From assembly GCA_934204655.1 (NCBI GenBank), contig CAKPZJ010000011.1:1-64000 (forward strand): a stretch of DNA of 64,000 nt, in the 5' to 3' direction. Both the position numbers and the translations under genes were made by a program. This DNA is from an uncultured Prevotella sp. (GTDB lineage Bacteria > Bacteroidota > Bacteroidia > Bacteroidales > Bacteroidaceae). Of this stretch, positions 61,530 to 64,000 are shown one piece after another. Each line of letters opens with the position of its first letter. The first letter of the stretch is position 1. The notes under the pieces were generated by a model. That model ran no database searches. It was not told the DNA's origin and worked only from the letters and a program-made list of their open reading frames with translations.

Positions 61530-61606
61530 AGACCGACCTTTACGTTTCCAGGAGCCACCTTTAGCGAGCTGGGAGCCGTCTTTAGAAGTCTAAAGACCGG
61601 TCTTTT
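61530..61606. repeat. Repeat C hairpin (copy 4)
   Basis: AGACCGACCTTTAC (61530-61543) pairs with CTAAAGACCGGTCT near 61590-61603; the loop has GGAGCC and GGGAGCC units. Confidence 0.85.
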
Positions 61607-61699
61607 CATTTTTTGCGATGGCTGCTGGTATTTGGGATGTATCCAGGCCAATGGTGGAAATGGTTGCCGTTTATGGGATAAATATCACTGCACCTATGC

Positions 61700-61930
61700 C
61701 AGTGGCTCGCAAGCAGCGCGCGCTGTAAGCGCAAAAGTTTAGAGCCTGGGGCAACGCCCCAGGTGCTATCCCCCTAAAAGCGATGCGCGCTGTAGGCGCA
61801 AAAGTAGCCATAGGCGTTATTCCCAGGAGTTAACGCTTCGCTACTTTTGCGCCTACAGCGCGAAAATAGTTTGGTGATTATTTACCTGGGGCGTTGCCCC
61901 AGGCTCTAAACTTTTGCGCTTACAGCGCGC
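61700..61930. repeat. Repeat B cluster
   Basis: GCGCGCTGTAAGCGCAAAAG, GGGGCAACGCCCCAGG and GCGCGCTGTAGGCGCAAAAG on one strand, then GCGCCTACAGCGCGAAAATAG, GGGGCGTTGCCCC and GCGCTTACAGCGCGC on the other. It is a large nested palindrome. Confidence 0.85.
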
Positions 61931-62089
61931 GTAACTTACTCGGACATCCCCCTAACAACCATTGACATGTAGAATATTAGCGCCAGCGCGCAGGGAGCGC
62001 TTTTTACTTTTTTACTCTTTTACCTTTTTACCTTTCAAAGTGCTTTTTTACTTTTCAAGAATATCTTCACACTTCCCTTAGCCACTCTG

Positions 62090-62452
62090 TCAGGCCGAGA
62101 CGAGAGCCCCCTTGGCCTTGCGGCTGCAGTATCGCTCGCACTGAGCACAGATGTCGTAGCCCAGCATGGCCCCGAGGATAAAATCTTCCTCGGGGGTAAG
62201 TTGGCTGAGCGGTCGCGTCACCATCATCCGTATCGCCTCCAGGCACTCGCGACGGCCAAAGAAGAGATTGAGGCGGTCGTTGCCCACAGGCAAGAGGATG
62301 TAGTTGATATGCTGATGGCGGAGGCGGTTCACGGCATAGTCCTCATACTTCTTGTTGAACGTGAAGAGCACCATCTGGCGCACTCCCTTCTGGTACTCAT
62401 AGATGTGGTTCATCAGTACCTTCATATCGGCTGGCATTTTAGCGGTCTGCAT
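62090..62452 (-). CDS. DUF2023 family protein
   Basis: The 120-residue protein matches the DUF2023 pattern: [42 protein letters not shown] and [25 protein letters not shown] (CxxC...C near the end, possibly a metal site). Function unknown; it is commonly next to flavodoxin, as here, and may share its redox role. Confidence 0.85.
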   Translation of the reverse strand: MQTAKMPADMKVLMNHIYEYQKGVRQMVLFTFNKKYEDYAVNRLRHQHINYILLPVGNDRLNLFFGRRECLEAIRMMVTRPLSQLTPEEDFILGAMLGYDICAQCERYCSRKAKGALVSA

Positions 62453-62495
62453 AGTGTGGGTCTCCTCTTTCTGGTTATCTATTATCGTTATCGGC

Positions 62496-63011
62496 TTAGA
62501 GCGAGGGGCTTATCTGGGCCACCCAGGCGTCGATACGGCTGTCGGTACGGTCGTCCTCGTTGACATCGTCGAGGGCCAGGCCCACGAAGTGGCCGTCTAT
62601 CACCGCGGCAGAGTCATCGAAGGTGTAGCCCTCGGTAGACACCTGTCCCACCACCGTGGCCCCACTGTCCTTGACTGCATCGTACAGCTCGGCCATGCCT
62701 CCGCAGAACGTATCGCTGTACGACTCGCCGTCGCCGCAGCCAAAGAGCGCCACCACCTTACCTTTGAGGTCGGCCGAAGCCAGCACCTTGACGCCATCGT
62801 ACCAGTCGTCCTGCATATCGCCGGCTCCCCAGGTCGAGGTGCCAAGGATGAGATTCTGATAAGCGGCCACGGTATCGGCCGAGAAGTCGGCCACATTGTA
62901 CACGTCGGCTGCCTGAACGCCCAACTTATCGGCTATCTTACCGGCGATAGCCTCACAGGTTCCCGTAGAGGAACCGTAAACAACACAAGTCTTGTTCATA
63001 TTTCTATTCAT
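62496..63011 (-). CDS. fldA: Flavodoxin
   Basis: The 171-residue electron carrier binds FMN. The phosphate loop is [12 protein letters not shown] (residues 12-23) and later [21 protein letters not shown] (W near the isoalloxazine), [17 protein letters not shown] follows. A start at 62999 (MNKTCVVYG) is also possible. It passes electrons to metabolic or reductive enzymes. The TAccTTTG box at 63058-63065 (minus strand) is upstream, and DUF2023 follows after 43 bp. Confidence 0.94.
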   Translation of the reverse strand: MNRNMNKTCVVYGSSTGTCEAIAGKIADKLGVQAADVYNVADFSADTVAAYQNLILGTSTWGAGDMQDDWYDGVKVLASADLKGKVVALFGCGDGESYSDTFCGGMAELYDAVKDSGATVVGQVSTEGYTFDDSAAVIDGHFVGLALDDVNEDDRTDSRIDAWVAQISPSL

Positions 63012-63057
63012 TTTAAGGGTTTATACGCTGACCGTCCCTAAGGGAACTGTCTACATG

Positions 63058-63065
63058 CAAAGGTA
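63058..63065 (-). promoter_or_regulatory. Putative -7 box of fldA
   Basis: TAccTTTG on the minus strand; the -33 position reads TTGC. Confidence 0.6.
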
Positions 63066-63264
63066 GTGTAAACAAGAACATTACGCAATACCCAAAAATG
63101 ATGTTTCTGTCCACGACGACCACCAGCCCTGCGGGGGCACCGAGCAGCCGTACATAGCCGATAATGAGGATAAAAAAGGGAGATAAGCGCCGCGGCCGCC
63201 CTACCCTATACACCAAAATAGGTAACCACTGGCTACGGGGCGGCCGTGGACCGCAGACCGTGGG

Positions 63265-64000
63265 TCAGCGAGCCGTGGGCATGGACATCGACTGCATCCA
63301 CCGTCCGCGGAAGAGGCGGAAGAGGAAGACTGAACCACGGAATGTAAGCTCGATGGCCATAGCTATCCACACACCCTTGAGCCCATACGAGGGGGCCAAC
63401 AGCGCAGCCAGGGTAAGGCGCACGCACCACATGGAGGCCAGGTTCATCAGAGCAGGCTTGAGGGTGTCGCCCGCGCCCACACATACGCTATAAGTGACTA
63501 TCGAGGCGGCAAAGAAGGGTTCGGCGAAAGCCTCAATGCGCAGCACGGTGGTGCCCAGGGCGCGTATCTCGTCGACCGGCGACAACAGGCTGATCATCTC
63601 GGGGGCAAACACGTACATCACCGCCCCCATAAAAGCCATGACCACCATGCCCAGCGCCACTGTCATATAGGCGAAGCGGCGGCAGAGGTCGAGCCGGCGC
63701 GCCCCGTGGGTCTGGCCCACCAGGGTCGAGGCTGCGTCGCCTATACCGTAGCCCGGCATATAGCAGAGGCTCTCGGCGGTAACGGCAAACGAATTGGCGG
63801 CGATGGCCACGTTGCCTAAGGGGGCCACGATAAGGGTACTCACCACCTGGGCACCGCTCATCAGCACCGACTGGATGGCTATGGGCAGGCTGATGCGGGT
63901 GGCGTTGCGCACATAGTCCCACACCCAGCGAAAGGGGGCCGTGTCCTGACGCAGGGCCAGGATGCGGTTGCGGCAGATGGCCACCCAGGCCATGGAGAGC
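63265..64000 (-). CDS. MATE family efflux transporter, C-terminal part (runs off the window)
   Basis: The frame covers the second half of a MATE transporter: ATRISLPIAIQSVLMSGAQVVSTLIVAPLG starts the second helix bundle, followed by GIGDAASTLVGQTHGARR. At least six helices are visible and the C-terminus is RGRWMQSMSMPTAR. The N-terminal half lies beyond position 64000. It is distinct from the MepA-like MATE at 27164 and probably another drug or metabolite exporter. Confidence 0.88.
   Translation of the reverse strand, partial: LSMAWVAICRNRILALRQDTAPFRWVWDYVRNATRISLPIAIQSVLMSGAQVVSTLIVAPLGNVAIAANSFAVTAESLCYMPGYGIGDAASTLVGQTHGARRLDLCRRFAYMTVALGMVVMAFMGAVMYVFAPEMISLLSPVDEIRALGTTVLRIEAFAEPFFAASIVTYSVCVGAGDTLKPALMNLASMWCVRLTLAALLAPSYGLKGVWIAMAIELTFRGSVFLFRLFRGRWMQSMSMPTAR

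Larger units (their letters stand above)
61149..62089. other. Intergenic region with repeats D, C and B
   Basis: No gene is supported. It contains a minus-strand TAgaTTTG box (61272-61279), the A-rich array (61396-61475), a repeat C hairpin (61530-61606), repeat B cluster (61700-61930) and an inverse T-rich array (about 62000-62060) just before the DUF2023 gene. Confidence 0.7.

Overview
The window comes from a bacterium of the order Bacteroidales, most likely Prevotellaceae- or Bacteroidaceae-like and of fairly high GC. Evidence: many genes start just downstream of the Bacteroidetes sigma-ABfr promoter (TTTG, about 19 nt, TAnnTTTG), start sites show little Shine-Dalgarno signal, and the gene content is typical (PorE-like type IX secretion lipoprotein, DUF4250, DUF3332, DUF2023 plus flavodoxin, fimbrillin/BACON-type lipoproteins, paired ExbD proteins, paired deoxynucleoside kinases). 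No tRNA, rRNA body, CRISPR array or complete insertion sequence was found. The extreme left edge looks like the promoter and start of the leader of an rRNA operon running leftward out of the window.

Layout. 1-2.6 kb: an AT-richer type II restriction-modification pair, with an intact beta-class DNA methyltransferase and a frameshifted endonuclease-like gene. 2.6-4.2 kb: lemA plus an M48 (HtpX-like) protease. 4.7-10.5 kb: a coiled-coil membrane protein, then a TolC/HlyD/ABC-2 permease x2 exporter operon without an ATPase gene. 10.6-11.7 kb: Mrp-type Fe-S ATPase. 11.7-17.6 kb: an AT-rich island with a noncoding stretch full of large palindromes, an SF1 helicase fused to a nuclease-like domain, a GmrSD-type DUF262/HNH protein and a Sel1-repeat protein, which together look like an uncharacterised defence module. 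17.9-26 kb: a shortened GH115-like protein, TrmB, an aldolase, IlvE, XseA/XseB and a secreted subtilase.

27.2-29.7 kb: MATE transporter, cytidylate-kinase-like protein and phosphodiesterase. 29.7-34.5 kb: a dTDP-3-amino-sugar cluster (RmlB, FdtA-like, GNAT, FdtB-like) with a PurT gene inside it. 34.5-35.8 kb: two deoxynucleoside kinases. 36.2-43.0 kb: small conserved proteins, TopB, an acyltransferase and PorE. 43.0-44.7 kb: an ECF sigma factor with two membrane proteins. 44.8-47.5 kb: RsmF, ThyA, FolA. 47.9-50.8 kb: an Lrp regulator and an ExbB/membrane protein/ExbD/ExbD operon. 51-61.1 kb: a surface-protein region with two related phosphoesterases (one fused to a fimbrillin-like domain) and two paralogous BACON-type lipoproteins, each preceded by a translationally coupled small protein of a shared family. 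62.1-64 kb: DUF2023, flavodoxin and the end of a MATE gene.

The intergenic DNA is unusually rich in dispersed repeats. I distinguish: (A) an approximately 64-bp unit that carries its own TAnnTTTG promoter; (B) a family with CGCGCTGTAGGCGC and GGGGCAACGCCCC palindromes; (C) an approximately 77-bp hairpin with AGACCGACCTTTAC arms; (D) AAAAGGT-type A-rich arrays that flank C; (E) an 18-20 bp AT motif (TACACCTTATTATATATA) near gene starts. The most interesting points are the small-protein/BACON-lipoprotein/fimbrillin-phosphoesterase locus, the helicase/GmrSD/Sel1 island with its palindromic flank, and the promoter-carrying and composite repeats.
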